Positions 12,360 through 23,207 of a DNA stretch of 64,000 nucleotides are shown piece after piece. The DNA lies in contig JAZGUH010000402.1 of the NCBI GenBank assembly GCA_037893225.1, positions 1,612,001-1,676,000 of the forward strand, read 5' to 3'. The notes beneath the pieces were generated by a model. That model made no database searches. It was not told the origin of the DNA and saw nothing but the letters and a program-made list of their open reading frames with translations. Made by a program: the position numbers and the translations under genes. The stretch is from Hippasteria phrygiana. Lineage: Eukaryota; Echinodermata; Asteroidea; Valvatida; Goniasteridae. Position 1 is the stretch's first letter; each line of letters begins with the position of its first letter.

Positions 12360-13563
12360 TCACACTTGACTGAGGATGATTAAGTTGGCATGGCCATTGT
12401 TGACAAGGTGAACTGCGCTGTGGTCTCTTGAGAGAGCATTTCTGGAAAAGGTTAGTGTCCCTTTTGGATTAGTACTTGAAAAAGCATGGTTCATGGACTC
12501 TGCTTTTTGTGTACTTGTCCCATATCTGGTTTTTTGCATTGCCTCGTGACCAATTCTCTTCTGAATTTTCAGTAAAAGCAGTTTCTTGTCAGACTCGAGC
12601 ATTTTCAGTTTTCCCCTAACATGGACAGGAAGGTAGGGAAATCTGTTATTGCCATTGCAAACCAAGGACCGCTTTTTGCAAAGGTTGTGGCGACCTCGGT
12701 AACATTCGGGAATGGTTGAGGCAGCCTGTTCAGCCATGTCATACATTTGGGCAAAGTTTCTCCCACATTTCTTGAGGATTGCCCCTGCTTCTGCTTGTAC
12801 CCTGTGACTTACATCGTCACCTAACCGGTCTTGTATCTTTTTTTTTTTCATTTTTAGTTCTACCAGGCATCATGTCACCACTGAATTTGGCCCGACTGAT
12901 TGCTGAACTGAGTGATCGATTTAAGTAAGGTGGGTCAAAAAAGTGTTCTGGCTCGATACCTGCTTTAATTCTCATCTGAGACATAAAACCTTTTGCCATA
13001 CACCCGTCCGCATCGCTTGTTACTCTTTCTGCCAACAAGGGTTCCTTACACTCTAGAAGTTTCTTGGCACAACATTGAATTCCCCCTTCTCTTTCATCCC
13101 CCATGTTGTAATTTGCTGGGCGTGTAGCACTACAAGAATCTGTGTGCTCGGAACACTTGTTACTGCTGTGTTTGCCCGACATTTGATTTGCACATTTACA
13201 GAGTTTATTCTCGTGGTGGTACATTACTACCATTTTTTTGGTGGTTACATTCTCACATACTACGTCCCTAGTTTGGGTTGCCGGCACAAATGGTGTTTTT
13301 TTCCGACAGTTTCTCAAGGGGTTATTGTATTGTCTATCTAATTCGACAGCAATCGGTTTTTCTCTGTCCTAGCCCTGTAATTCTTAAATACCTTTGACCA
13401 GTTTTCTCTTTTCAGCCATACATCTAACATTTTCATTGATAATAATGTCCCCACATTTGCTTGCTGTTTTCTGCAGCCCACTGATTGAAGGAACAGTTGT
13501 ACCCAATGCTGTCAAAAGTCGTCTTGCTCCTGTGGCTGCAATACCCGTGTTGAGGAGACCAAC
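12360..13563 (-). pseudogene. Mutator-like transposase body, unit 7
   Basis: A11 tract, CTGA insert present. A base change at about 13369 (GTCCTAG instead of GTCATAG) lies near the ELQGYD segment. Confidence 0.72.
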
Positions 13564-14102
13564 CTAAAAGGTATGATGTCAGTATGATGTCAGTCACCTG
13601 TGCCACAACTCCTTGTGTGTGAATTTTGATCACCTGTCACTTGAGCCACACGCCATCAACACTGCAAGATCTCGTTGTAAGAGATGCCGTTTGTGTTCGG
13701 GCCATGGCCCATACAAGGATTGTCTTCTTTAAAATGTAATTAAGGAGAACTTTTTGGCTCACCATTAAGTTTGATAACTGAAATTGCTCACCATTTTTTG
13801 ATGCTACACTTTTTGCTTTTATAATTCATTTTTAATTGAAACGTATGCTGTAATTGTGCTCACTCTGAATTCTTTGCCAATCCACATCTGGAGGGATTGC
13901 TGACTTGGGTTCCAGTTGCCCTTTCTTTTTCTACAATGACTTGGCACAGTTGTACAAGTTATATCGTTGTGCCCTACACTTTGCCCTTCGTATTTTATAA
14001 TGTGTGCTCCTAGCCCGTTGGGAATGATATTTTTCTTTTCTGTCCATTTCAGCCAGACTTTTGGCAGCTGCAGATCCTGGCAAAACAGGACAACCTGCAG
14101 CT

Positions 14103-15849
14103 TCACACTTGACTGAGGATGATTAAGTTGGCATGGCCATTGTTGACAAGGTGAACTGCGCTGTGGTCTCTTGAGAGAGCATTTCTGGAAAAGGTTAGTG
14201 TCCCTTTTGGATTAGTACTTGAAAAAGCATGGTTCATGGACTCTGCTTTTTGTGTACTTGTCCCATATCTGGTTTTTTGCATTGCCTCGTGACCAATTCT
14301 CTTCTGAATTTTCAGTAAAAGCAGTTTCTTGTCAGACTCGAGCATTTTCAGTTTTCCCCTAACATGGACAGGAAGGTAGGGAAATCTGTTATTGCCATTG
14401 CAAACCAAGGACTGCTTTTTGCAAAGGTTGTGGCGACCTCGGTAACATTCGGGAATGGTTGAGGCAGCCTGTTCAGCCATGTCATACATTTGGGCAAAGT
14501 TTCTCCCACATTTCTTGAGGATTGCCCCTGCTTCTGCTTGTACCCTGTGACTTACATCGTCACCTAACCGGTCTTGTATCTTTTTTTTTTTCATTTTTAG
14601 TTCTACCAGGCATCATGTCACCACTGAATTTGGCCCGACTGATTGCTGAACTGAGTGATCGATTTAAGTAAGGTGGGTCAAAAAAGTGTTCTGGCTCGAT
14701 ACCTGCTTTAATTCTCATCTGAGACATAAAACCTTTTGCCATACACCCGTCCGCATCGCTTGTTACTCTTTCTGCCAACAAGGGTTCCTTACACTCTAGA
14801 AGTTTCTTGGCACAACATTGAATTCCCCCTTCTCTTTCATCCCCCATGTTGTAATTTGCTGGGCGTGTAGCACTACAAGAATCTGTGTGCTCGGAACACT
14901 TGTTACTGCTGTGTTTGCCTGACATTTGATTTGCACATTTACAGAGTTTATTCTCGTGGTGGTACATTACTACCATTTTTTTGGTGGTTACATTCTCACA
15001 TACTACGTCCCTAGTTTGGGTTGCCGGCACAAATGGTGTTTTTTTCCGACAGTTTCTCAAGGGGTTATTGTATTGTCTATCTAATTCGACAGCAATCGGT
15101 TTTTCTCTGTCATAGCCCTGTAATTCTTAAATACCTTTGACCAGTTTTCTCTTTTCAGCCATACATCTAACATTTTCATTGATAATAATGTCCCCACATT
15201 TGCTTGCTGTTTTCTGCAGCCCACTGATTGAAGGAACAGTTGTACCCAATGCTGTCAAAAGTCGTCTTGCTCCTGTGGCTGCAATACCCGTGTTGAGGAG
15301 ACCAACCTAAAAGGCCATGTTTGGAGTTGCAGTGCGTCGGCCTCTGCTGACCTGAGGTATCTCTGAGTACAGCTTCTTCCTTCCTGTCGAGAAGTAGCAC
15401 TTGTTGCATGACAGCACCTCTGAAACAGCAAGGCCCCGGTGTGTTTCTTGCTCTGCCTGTAGCTGAGGCCAGCCATCACAGTCAGGATTCGCATGCTGAT
15501 GGTCCAGGGTAGCTCGAACACTTGTCTCAACTGTAGTGTTGACATGAACAATTCTGTAGCCGCCTGGGTTCAAGTTGTCGGCTCCTTCCCTCTGGAGTCT
15601 GCTTATCGGCGTTATTTCCTCAATTTTCGGTCGCAGCACCATCATAGTTTTATTAGTTCTGGCACCTGGTGGGTTGTAGAAAGAACCTCGCTCATCTCTG
15701 GGAAAGGCCGGTTGCAATTGTTCATTTGTGGGTCTGAAATAGAAAGATGAAACATCAGCCTTTTCTCTTATCAACTGACATGTCAGACCATTGCCTTTTT
15801 TTAAATAGGCTTTTTTCATCTTAAACATGCCCTTTCTGTAGCGAACCAT
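14103..15849 (-). pseudogene. Mutator-like transposase with N-terminal part, unit 8
   Basis: This is a full-length but broken copy. The N-terminal ORF (15849-15310) starts in a CCACCATGG context. It has a basic start, then a region with HVNTTVETSV, HANPDCDGWP and CNKCYFSTGRK, typical of the Cys/His N-terminal half of Mutator-like transposases. An in-frame TAG (15309-15307) is followed without a frame change by VGLLNTG, then by an in-frame TAA before ELQGYD. The A11 tract breaks the C-terminal half, and the CTGA insert truncates it. Private change Arg to Gln (CKKQSLV). It faces the HNH gene tail to tail. Confidence 0.78.
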
Positions 15850-16281
15850 GGTGGACCTTTCAGTTGGTGAGTAATTAGGGTTATGAAGAGTTTTGTTTAT
15901 TCCATGTCACTATGAACAACAAAAGAATAATGGTGCACTAACAATAAACATCCATTGCAAAGCTATTGCATTTCATTCAGTGCATGCTTAAGTTACTGCT
16001 TCCCTGTTGTTCCAATAACCAAAGGCATTTTCTAAATATGAACTAGTTGGTGAAATGAAAATTATTAAATTCATAAAGCAAGTCAAAATGAATTCGATTT
16101 GTGACATTTCTCTTTTCTTCAGAGTTTTGGCTTATCTTGCCTAATAGTATAGTTTGAAAAAATGTCTGCGCAGTACAATAATGTCAACACTAGTTAACTA
16201 GTGCACGCCCCAACCAGTTGATTGTTTCAGAACCATTTATAGCCTTTCTCCAATTTGATTTCTGTAATAGCCAACCGGTAC

Positions 16282-16399
16282 CTCTTTCACAGTTTTCACC
16301 CACAAAACCATCGCTGCACCGGCAGACTACTGCGACGTTTACCCCCCGTACACGTGGCTCCATTCTGACACGGATTAACGCTCTCATGACACGGGCCCA
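16282..16399 (-). pseudogene. EGF-like domain exon, frameshifted
   Basis: Same splice borders, six-cysteine pattern and six-G frameshift as in HOR 1. Confidence 0.6.
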
Positions 16400-16466
16400 C
16401 TGTGAACATAAAAACCCAATCACAAACAGATTAGCCTATTTGGTTCAGCACTATCGTATATGGATT

Positions 16467-16773
16467 GTGGCCCTGAAGGGACATGCACACAGCGCACATT
16501 TTCTGCGCACATTTTCTGCGCACATTTTCTGCGCACATTTTCTGCGCACATTTTCTGCGCACATTTTCTGCGCACATTTTCTGCGCACATTTTCTGCGCA
16601 CATTTTCTGCGCACATTTTCTGCGCACATTTTCTGCGCACATTTTCTGCGCACATTTTCTGCGCACATTTTCTGCGCACATTTTCTGCGCACATTTTCTG
16701 CGCACATTTTCTGCGCACATTTTCTGCGCACATTTTCTGCGCACATTTTCTGCGCATGTCCCTTTAGGGCCAC
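16467..16773. mobile_element. MITE-like unit: inverted repeats around 13-bp minisatellite
   Basis: Left repeat 16467-16485 and right repeat 16755-16773 match over 19 bp with one mismatch (GTGGCCCTGAAGGGACATG against its complement with A). Between them lie about 20 copies of the 13-mer (16492-16756). Terminal inverted repeats around an internal tandem repeat suggest a small non-autonomous DNA transposon. No convincing target duplication is visible, so an expanded hairpin is the alternative. Confidence 0.6.
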
Positions 16774-17165
16774 GATAACTCCATTAATTTGGAATAAGAG
16801 GTCCCTGGGGCCTATAAATTGGACTGATTGTAGAAATATTTGTGGAAATCAAGAATTTGTGACCCGTGGCTTCCAACTCGGGGAATTCCGTTCACAAAAA
16901 TGACCAATACGTAGGTCTATTTGGCATAGAGGCGGGGGGGAGGGGGGCTACATTTAGACCTGGGCCCAGAGATGGGCCACCATTTTAGGGGTGGTTTGTG
17001 GGGAGGGCCAGGGAGTATAAAAAAAAAAAATTTCCTTCAACTCTCATAAATTTGAAAAGAAAATTATTCTAGGAGTCTTAATCTTTAATTTCCAGTGAAA
17101 AAAATATTGCCACCTTACTCCTGAGCGTCACCAGGCGGCGCTCTTTCTTTCTATTGGGTTACAAA
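16774..17165 (+). promoter_or_regulatory. Leader region upstream of the HNH gene
   Basis: No gene seen. It contains TATAAAT at 16813-16819, a G-run interrupted by one A at 16934-16947 that varies in length between HORs, TATAAAAA at 17016-17023, the motif CACCAGGCGGCGCT at 17129-17142 (resembles the CTCF core) and an inverted CCAAT box (ATTGG) at 17153-17157. Their order ahead of the upstream exon fits a polymerase II promoter; this is inference. Confidence 0.4.
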
Positions 17166-17271
17166 ATGAGCGCCGTATTTAGTCGAGTGGAACCACTAGA
17201 GATCAGTGAGTGGAATCTATATGAAGCAAACATGGCGGCGCCCATATGCCAAGTGTACTCGCTAAAAATAG
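17166..17271 (+). other. Putative upstream exon of the HNH transcript
   Basis: The exon opens with ATGAGCGCCGTATTT and reads open for 35 codons, including a second in-frame ATG in good context (AACATGGCGGC). It ends in AATAG before GTATGT, a strong donor. The acceptor at 17408 precedes the HNH ATG, giving a 137 nt intron. Splicing leaves phase 1, so this reading frame would run out of frame into a TAA shortly inside the HNH exon. It is therefore more likely a 5' leader with an overlapping uORF than an N-terminal extension. An alternative donor GTGAGT lies inside it. Confidence 0.45.
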
Positions 17272-17408
17272 GTATGTTTCATGTTTTGAACTATGAAATC
17301 TCACAGAAAACACAGTAATGATTACACACATGATAGAGAACAAAATGGGTTCTGTCTTTCTTTTCTTTGTTTGCTCTCGCTGTCTTTTTATTCACATACA
17401 CATTTCAG

Positions 17409-17837
17409 ATGCCTATCCGCCATGTTAATTGTTACCAACATAATGCAGATTTCTTAAACCATAGCAAAATGGATTCCATCTGGAAGGCCTTAATTAAAGG
17501 CAAGATTTTAAGAAAGACTGTACACAGAGGCAGAAAAAATTGTAGAATATGGACAGGAAATGTCCAGCAGAAATATGGCATTATTAATGTTGTCATGCCT
17601 GGCTCAAAATCAAATTCACGCACAAGGATGCGTGTGCACAGGTTGACTTACATTGTTTATTCTGGAGTCCTTGATCTTCCCCGGGGGTATGATGTCAGTC
17701 ACCTGTGCCACAACTCCTTGTGTGTGAATTTTGATCACCTGTCACTTGAGCCACACGCCATCAACACTGCAAGATCTCGTTGTAAGAGATGCCGTTTGTG
17801 TTCGGGCCATGGCCCATACAAGGATTGTCTTCTTTAA
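17409..17837 (+). CDS. I-PpoI-like His-Me finger endonuclease, copy 2
   Basis: This copy encodes the same protein as the other five, with His98, Asn119 and both predicted zinc sites (Cys45, Cys100, Cys105, His110; Cys125, Cys131, His134, Cys140). It has the complete leader, exon and intron upstream, so it is a good candidate for an expressed copy. The stop codon lies about 200 bp from the end of the convergent transposase. Confidence 0.78.
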   Translation: MPIRHVNCYQHNADFLNHSKMDSIWKALIKGKILRKTVHRGRKNCRIWTGNVQQKYGIINVVMPGSKSNSRTRMRVHRLTYIVYSGVLDLPRGYDVSHLCHNSLCVNFDHLSLEPHAINTARSRCKRCRLCSGHGPYKDCLL

Positions 17838-20800
17838 AATGTAATTAAGGAGAACTTTTTGGCTCACCATTAAGTTTGATAACTGAAATTGCTCTCCATT
17901 TTTTGATGCTACACTTTTTGCTTTTATAATTCATTTTTAATTGAAACGTATGCTGTAATTGTGCTCACTCTGAATTCTTTGCCAATCCACATCTGGAGGG
18001 ATTGCTGACTTGGGTTCCAGTTGCCCTTTCTTTTTCTACAATGACTTGGCACAGTTGTACAAGTTATATCGTTGTGCCCTACACTTTGCCCTTCGTATTT
18101 TATAATGTGTGCTCCTAGCCCGTTGGGAATGATATTTTTCTTTTCTGTCCATTTCAGCCAGACTTTTGGCAGCTGCAGATCCTGGCAAAACAGGACAACC
18201 TGCAGCTTCACACTTGAGGATGATTAAGTTGGCATGGCCATTGTTGACAAGGTGAACTGCGCTGTGGTCTCTTGAGAGAGCATTTCTGGAAAAGGTTAGT
18301 GTCCCTTTTGGATTAGTACTTGAAAAAGCATGGTTCATGGACTCTGCTTTTTGTGTACTTGTCCCATATCTGGTTTTTTGCATTGCCTCGTGACCAATTC
18401 TCTTCTGAATTTTCAGTAAAAGCAGTTTCTTGTCAGACTCGAGCATTTTCAGTTTTCCCCTAACATGGACAGGAAGGTAGGGAAATCTGTTATTGCCATT
18501 GCAAACCAAGGACCGCTTTTTGCAAAGGTTGTGGCGACCTCGGTAACATTCGGGAATGGTTGAGGCAGCCTGTTCAGCCATGTCATACATTTGGGCAAAG
18601 TTTCTCCCACATTTCTTGAGGATTGCCCCTGCTTCTGCTTGTACCCTGTGACTTACATCGTCACCTAACCGGTCTTGTATCTTTTTTTTTTTCATTTTTA
18701 GTTCTACCAGGCATCATGTCACCACTGAATTTGGCCCGACTGATTGCTGAACTGAGTGATCGATTTAAGTAAGGTGGGTCAAAAAAGTGTTCTGGCTCGA
18801 TACCTGCTTTAATTCTCATCTGAGACATAAAACCTTTTGCCATACACCCGTCCGCATCGCTTGTTACTCTTTCTGCCAACAAGGGTTCCTTACACTCTAG
18901 AAGTTTCTTGGCACAACATTGAATTCCCCCTTCTCTTTCATCCCCCATGTTGTAATTTGCTGGGCGTGTAGCACTACAAGAATCTGTGTGCTCGGAACAC
19001 TTGTTACTGCTGTGTTTGCCCGACATTTGATTTGCACATTTACAGAGTTTATTCTCGTGGTGGTACATTACTACCATTTTTTTGGTGGTTACATTCTCAC
19101 ATACTACGTCCCTAGTTTGGGTTGCCGGCACAAATGGTGTTTTTTTCCGACAGTTTCTCAAGGAGTTATTGTATTGTCTATCTAATTCGACAGCAATCGG
19201 TTTTTCTCTGTCATAGCCCTGTAATTCTTAAATACCTTTGACCAGTTTTCTCTTTTCAGCCATACATCTAACATTTTCATTGATAATAATGTCCCCACAT
19301 TTGCTTGCTGTTTTCTGCAGCCCACTGATTGAAGGAACAGTTGTACCCAATGCTGTCAAAAGTCGTCTTGCTCCTGTGGCTGCAATACCCGTGTTGAGGA
19401 GACCAACCTAAAAGGTATGATGTCAGTATGATGTCAGTCACCTGTGCCACAACTCCTTGTGTGTGAATTTTGATCACCTGTCACTTGAGCCACACGCCAT
19501 CAACACTGCAAGATCTCGTTGTAAGAGATGCCGTTTGTGTTCGGGCCATGGCCCATACAAGGATTGTCTTCTTTAAAATGTAATTAAGGAGAACTTTTTG
19601 GCTCACCATTAAGTTTGATAACTGAAATTGCTCACCATTTTTTGATGCTACACTTTTTGCTTTTATAATTCATTTTTAATTGAAACGTATGCTGTAATTG
19701 TGCTCACTCTGAATTCTTTGCCAATCCACATCTGGAGGGATTGCTGACTTGGGTTCCAGTTGCCCTTTCTTTTTCTACAATGACTTGGCACAGTTGTACA
19801 AGTTATATCGTTGTGCCCTACACTTTGCCCTTCGTATTTTATAATGTGTGCTCCTAGCCCGTTGGGAATGATATTTTTCTTTTCTGTCCATTTCAGCCAG
19901 ACTTTTGGCAGCTGCAGATCCTGGCAAAACAGGACAACCTGCAGCTTCACACTTGACTGAGGATGATTAAGTTGGCATGGCCATTGTTGACAAGGTGAAC
20001 TGCGCTGTGGTCTCTTGAGAGAGCATTTCTGGAAAAGGTTAGTGTCCCTTTTGGATTAGTACTTGAAAAAGCATGGTTCATGGACTCTGCTTTTTGTGTA
20101 CTTGTCCCATATCTGGTTTTTTGCATTGCCTCGTGACCAATTCTCTTCTGAATTTTCAGTAAAAGCAGTTTCTTGTCAGACTCGAGCATTTTCAGTTTTC
20201 CCCTAACATGGACAGGAAGGTAGGGAAATCTGTTATTGCCATTGCAAACCAAGGACCGCTTTTTGCAAAGGTTGTGGCGACCTCGGTAACATTCGGGAAT
20301 GGTTGAGGCAGCCTGTTCAGCCATGTCATACATTTGGGCAAAGTTTCTCCCACATTTCTTGAGGATTGCCCCTGCTTCTGCTTGTACCCTGTGACTTACA
20401 TCGTCACCTAACCGGTCTTGTATCTTTTTTTTTTTCATTTTTAGTTCTACCAGGCATCATGTCACCACTGAATTTGGCCCGACTGATTGCTGAACTGAGT
20501 GATCGATTTAAGTAAGGTGGGTCAAAAAAGTGTTCTGGCTCGATACCTGCTTTAATTCTCATCTGAGACATAAAACCTTTTGCCATACACCCGTCCGCAT
20601 CGCTTGTTACTCTTTCTGCCAACAAGGGTTCCTTACACTCTAGAAGTTTCTTGGCACAACATTGAATTCCCCCTTCTCTTTCATCCCCCATGTTGTAATT
20701 TGCTGGGCGTGTAGCACTACAAGAATCTGTGTGCTCGGAACACTTGTTACTGCTGTGTTTGCCCGACATTTGATTTGCACATTTACAGAGTTTATTCTCG

Positions 20801-21158
20801 TGGTGGTACATTACTACCATTTTTTTGGTGGTTACATTCTCACATACTACGTCCCTAGTTTGGGTTGCCGGCACAAATGGTGTTTTTTTCCGACAGTTTC
20901 TCAAGGGGTTATTGTATTGTCTATCTAATTCGACAGCAATCGGTTTTTCTCTGTCATAGCCCTGTAATTCTTAAATACCTTTGACCAGTTTTCTCTTTTC
21001 AGCCATACATCTAACATTTTCATTGATAATAATGTCCCCACATTTGCTTGCTGTTTTCTGCAGCCCACTGATTGAAGGAACAGTTGTACCCAATGCTGTC
21101 AAAAGTCGTCTTGCTCCTGTGGCTGCAATACCCGTGTTGAGGAGACCAACCTAAAAGG
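17688..21158. repeat. Tandem array of about 1743 bp units, HOR 2
   Basis: Two units with a single junction at 19414 showing the doubled TATGATGTCAG. The second unit contains an HNH 3' fragment without a start. Confidence 0.92.
18036..19407 (-). pseudogene. Mutator-like transposase body, unit 9
   Basis: The CTGA insert is absent, so the C-terminal ORF runs 219 residues (18695-18036) and adds a Cys-rich, basic tail (KCEAAGCPVLPG and onward). This is probably the original C-terminus. The A11 tract still separates it from the upstream ORF 18661-19161. Confidence 0.75.
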
Positions 21159-21693
21159 CCATGTTTGGAGTTGCAGTGCGTCGGCCTCTGCTGACCTGAG
21201 GTATCTCTGAGTACAGCTTCTTCCTTCCTGTCGAGAAGTAGCACTTGTTGCATGACAGCACCTCTGAAACAGCAAGGCCCCGGTGTGTTTCTTGCTCTGC
21301 CTGTAGCTGAGGCCAGCCATCACAGTCAGGATTCGCATGCTGATGGTCCAGGGTAGCTCGAACACTTGTCTCAACTGTAGTGTTGACATGAACAATTCTG
21401 TAGCCGCCTGGGTTCAAGTTGTCGGCTCCTTCCCTCTGGAGTCTGCTTATCGGCGTTATTTCCTCAATTTTCGGTCGCAGCACCATCATAGTTTTATTAG
21501 TTCTGGCACCTGGTGGGTTGTAGAAAGAACCTCGCTCATCTCTGGGAAAGGCCAGTTGCAATTGTTCATTTGTGGGTCTGAAATAGAAAGATGAAACATC
21601 AGCCTTTTCTCTTATCAACTGACATGTCAGACCATTGCCTTTTTTTAAATAGGCTTTTTTCATCTTAAACATGCCCTTTCTGTAGCGAACCAT
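19947..21693 (-). pseudogene. Mutator-like transposase with N-terminal part, unit 10
   Basis: The N-terminal ORF is 21693-21151 with the shared TAG. The TAA, A11 tract and CTGA insert are also present. It differs from unit 8 by Leu in place of Pro (LQLAFPR). Confidence 0.77.
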
Positions 21694-22125
21694 GGTGGAC
21701 CTTTCAGTTGGTGAGTAATTAGGGTTATGAAGAGTTTTGTTTATTCCATGTCACTATGAACAACAAAAGAATAATGGTGCACTAACAATAAACATCCATT
21801 GCAAAGCTATTGCATTTCATTCAGTGCATGCTTAAGTTACTGCTTCCCTGTTGTTCCAATAACCAAAGGCATTTTCTAAATATGAACTAGTTGGTGAAAT
21901 GAAAATTATTAAATTCATAAAGCAAGTCAAAATGAATTCGATTTGTGACATTTCTCTTTTCTTCAGAGTTTTGGCTTATCTTGCCTAATAGTATAGTTTG
22001 AAAAAATGTCTGCGCAGTACAATAATGTCAACACTAGTTAACTAGTGCACGCCCCAACCAGTTGATTGTTTCAGAACCATTTATAGCCTTTCTCCAATTT
22101 GATTTCTGTAATAGCCAACCGGTAC

Positions 22126-22243
22126 CTCTTTCACAGTTTTCACCCACAAAACCATCGCTGCACCGGCAGACTACTGCGACGTTTACCCCCCGTACACGTG
22201 GCTCCATTCTGACACGGATTAACGCTCTCATGACACGGGCCCA
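22126..22243 (-). pseudogene. EGF-like domain exon, frameshifted
   Basis: Same structure as in HOR 1, with splice borders, six cysteines and the G-run frameshift all conserved. Confidence 0.6.
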
Positions 22244-22310
22244 CTGTGAACATAAAAACCCAATCACAAACAGATTAGCCTATTTGGTTCAGCACTATCG
22301 TATATGGATT

Positions 22311-22630
22311 GTGGCCCTGAAGGGACATGCACACAGCGCACATTTTCTGCGCACATTTTCTGCGCACATTTTCTGCGCACATTTTCTGCGCACATTTTCT
22401 GCGCACATTTTCTGCGCACATTTTCTGCGCACATTTTCTGCGCACATTTTCTGCGCACATTTTCTGCGCACATTTTCTGCGCACATTTTCTGCGCACATT
22501 TTCTGCGCACATTTTCTGCGCACATTTTCTGCGCACATTTTCTGCGCACATTTTCTGCGCACATTTTCTGCGCACATTTTCTGCGCACATTTTCTGCGCA
22601 CATTTTCTGCGCATGTCCCTTTAGGGCCAC
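22311..22630. mobile_element. MITE-like unit with 13-bp minisatellite (longest array)
   Basis: Inverted repeats at 22311-22329 and 22612-22630 surround about 21 units (22336-22613), the longest of the six arrays. Confidence 0.6.
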
Positions 22631-23101
22631 GATAATTATGACTTCTATCAGCAGGGTGCATGCCACTAAATCTGTGAAAATCACTGCGCGCGAGCTCATT
22701 AATATTTTGTGATCCTCCATTAATTTGGAATAAGAGGTCCCTGGGGCCTATAAATTGGACTGATTGTAGAAATATTTGTGGAAATCAAGAATTTGTGACC
22801 CGTGGCTTCTAACTCGGGGAATTCCGTTCACAAAAATGACCAATACGTAGGTCTATTTGGCATAGAGGCGGGGGGGAGGGGGGCTACATTTAGACCTGGG
22901 CCCAGAGATGGGCCACCATTTTAGGGGTGGTTTGTGGGGAGGGCCAGGGAGTATAAAAAAAAAAAATTTCCTTCAACTCTCATAAATTTGAAAAGAAAAT
23001 TATTCTAGGAGTCTTAATCTTTAATTTCCAGTGAAAAAAATATTGCCACCTTACTCCTGAGCGTCACCAGGCGGCGCTCTTTCTTTCTATTGGGTTACAA
23101 A
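22631..23101 (+). promoter_or_regulatory. Leader region upstream of the HNH gene
   Basis: Same elements as in HOR 2, including the CTCF-core-like CACCAGGCGGCGCT at 23065-23078 and the G-run. An extra 80 bp next to the minisatellite contains TGCGCGCGAGCTC. No gene seen. Confidence 0.4.
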
Positions 23102-23207
23102 ATGAGCGCCGTATTTAGTGGAGTGGAACCACTAGAGATCAGTGAGTGGAATCTATATGAAGCAAACATGGCGGCGCCCATATGCCAAGTGTACTCGCTA
23201 AAAATAG
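23102..23207 (+). other. Putative upstream exon of the HNH transcript
   Basis: The 106 nt exon has the donor GTATGT at 23208. One base differs from HOR 2 (TTTAGTGGAGTGG against TTTAGTCGAGTGG), changing Arg to Gly in the upstream frame. Confidence 0.45.

Larger units (their letters stand above)
1381..15314. repeat. Tandem array of about 1743 bp units, HOR 1
   Basis: Eight units. Each begins with the last 150 nt of the HNH gene (from Tyr94, keeping His98 to Cys140) and continues through the transposase C-terminal body. Junctions are at 3111, 4855, 6598, 8341, 10084, 11827 and 13570. At every junction CCTAAAAGG is followed by two copies of the 11-mer TATGATGTCAG. The HNH fragments (for example 3124-3273) lack a start codon and meet a TGA just upstream, so they are not genes. 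Unit 2 is 1744 bp long and the others 1743. Confidence 0.93.
154..15849. repeat. Higher-order repeat 1 (8 inner units)
   Basis: Blocks in order: AT-rich spacer 154-585 with no gene seen; EGF-like pseudo-exon 586-703; inverted repeat and 13-bp minisatellite 771-1027; HNH endonuclease 1102-1530; eight transposase units; transposase N-terminal part ending at 15849. Block E, the leader with the upstream exon, is missing here. The minisatellite joins directly to the intron sequence just before the HNH exon (about 1027), so this HNH copy has lost its presumed promoter. The HOR is 15696 bp long and almost identical to HORs 2-6 apart from unit number and small indels. Confidence 0.9.
15850..21693. 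repeat. Higher-order repeat 2 (2 inner units)
   Basis: Blocks: AT-rich spacer 15850-16281 with no gene seen; EGF-like pseudo-exon 16282-16399; minisatellite with both inverted repeats 16467-16773; leader 16774-17408; HNH 17409-17837; transposase units 18036-19407 and 19947-21693. This is one of the most complete forms, 5844 bp long. Confidence 0.9.

Noticed and set aside
15304..15309. Reassigned stop codons (TAG and TAA read as Gln) to explain the two transposase stops.
   Set aside because: The intact pol frame in the same window ends with TAA at the expected place and has no internal TAA or TAG, so the standard code holds.
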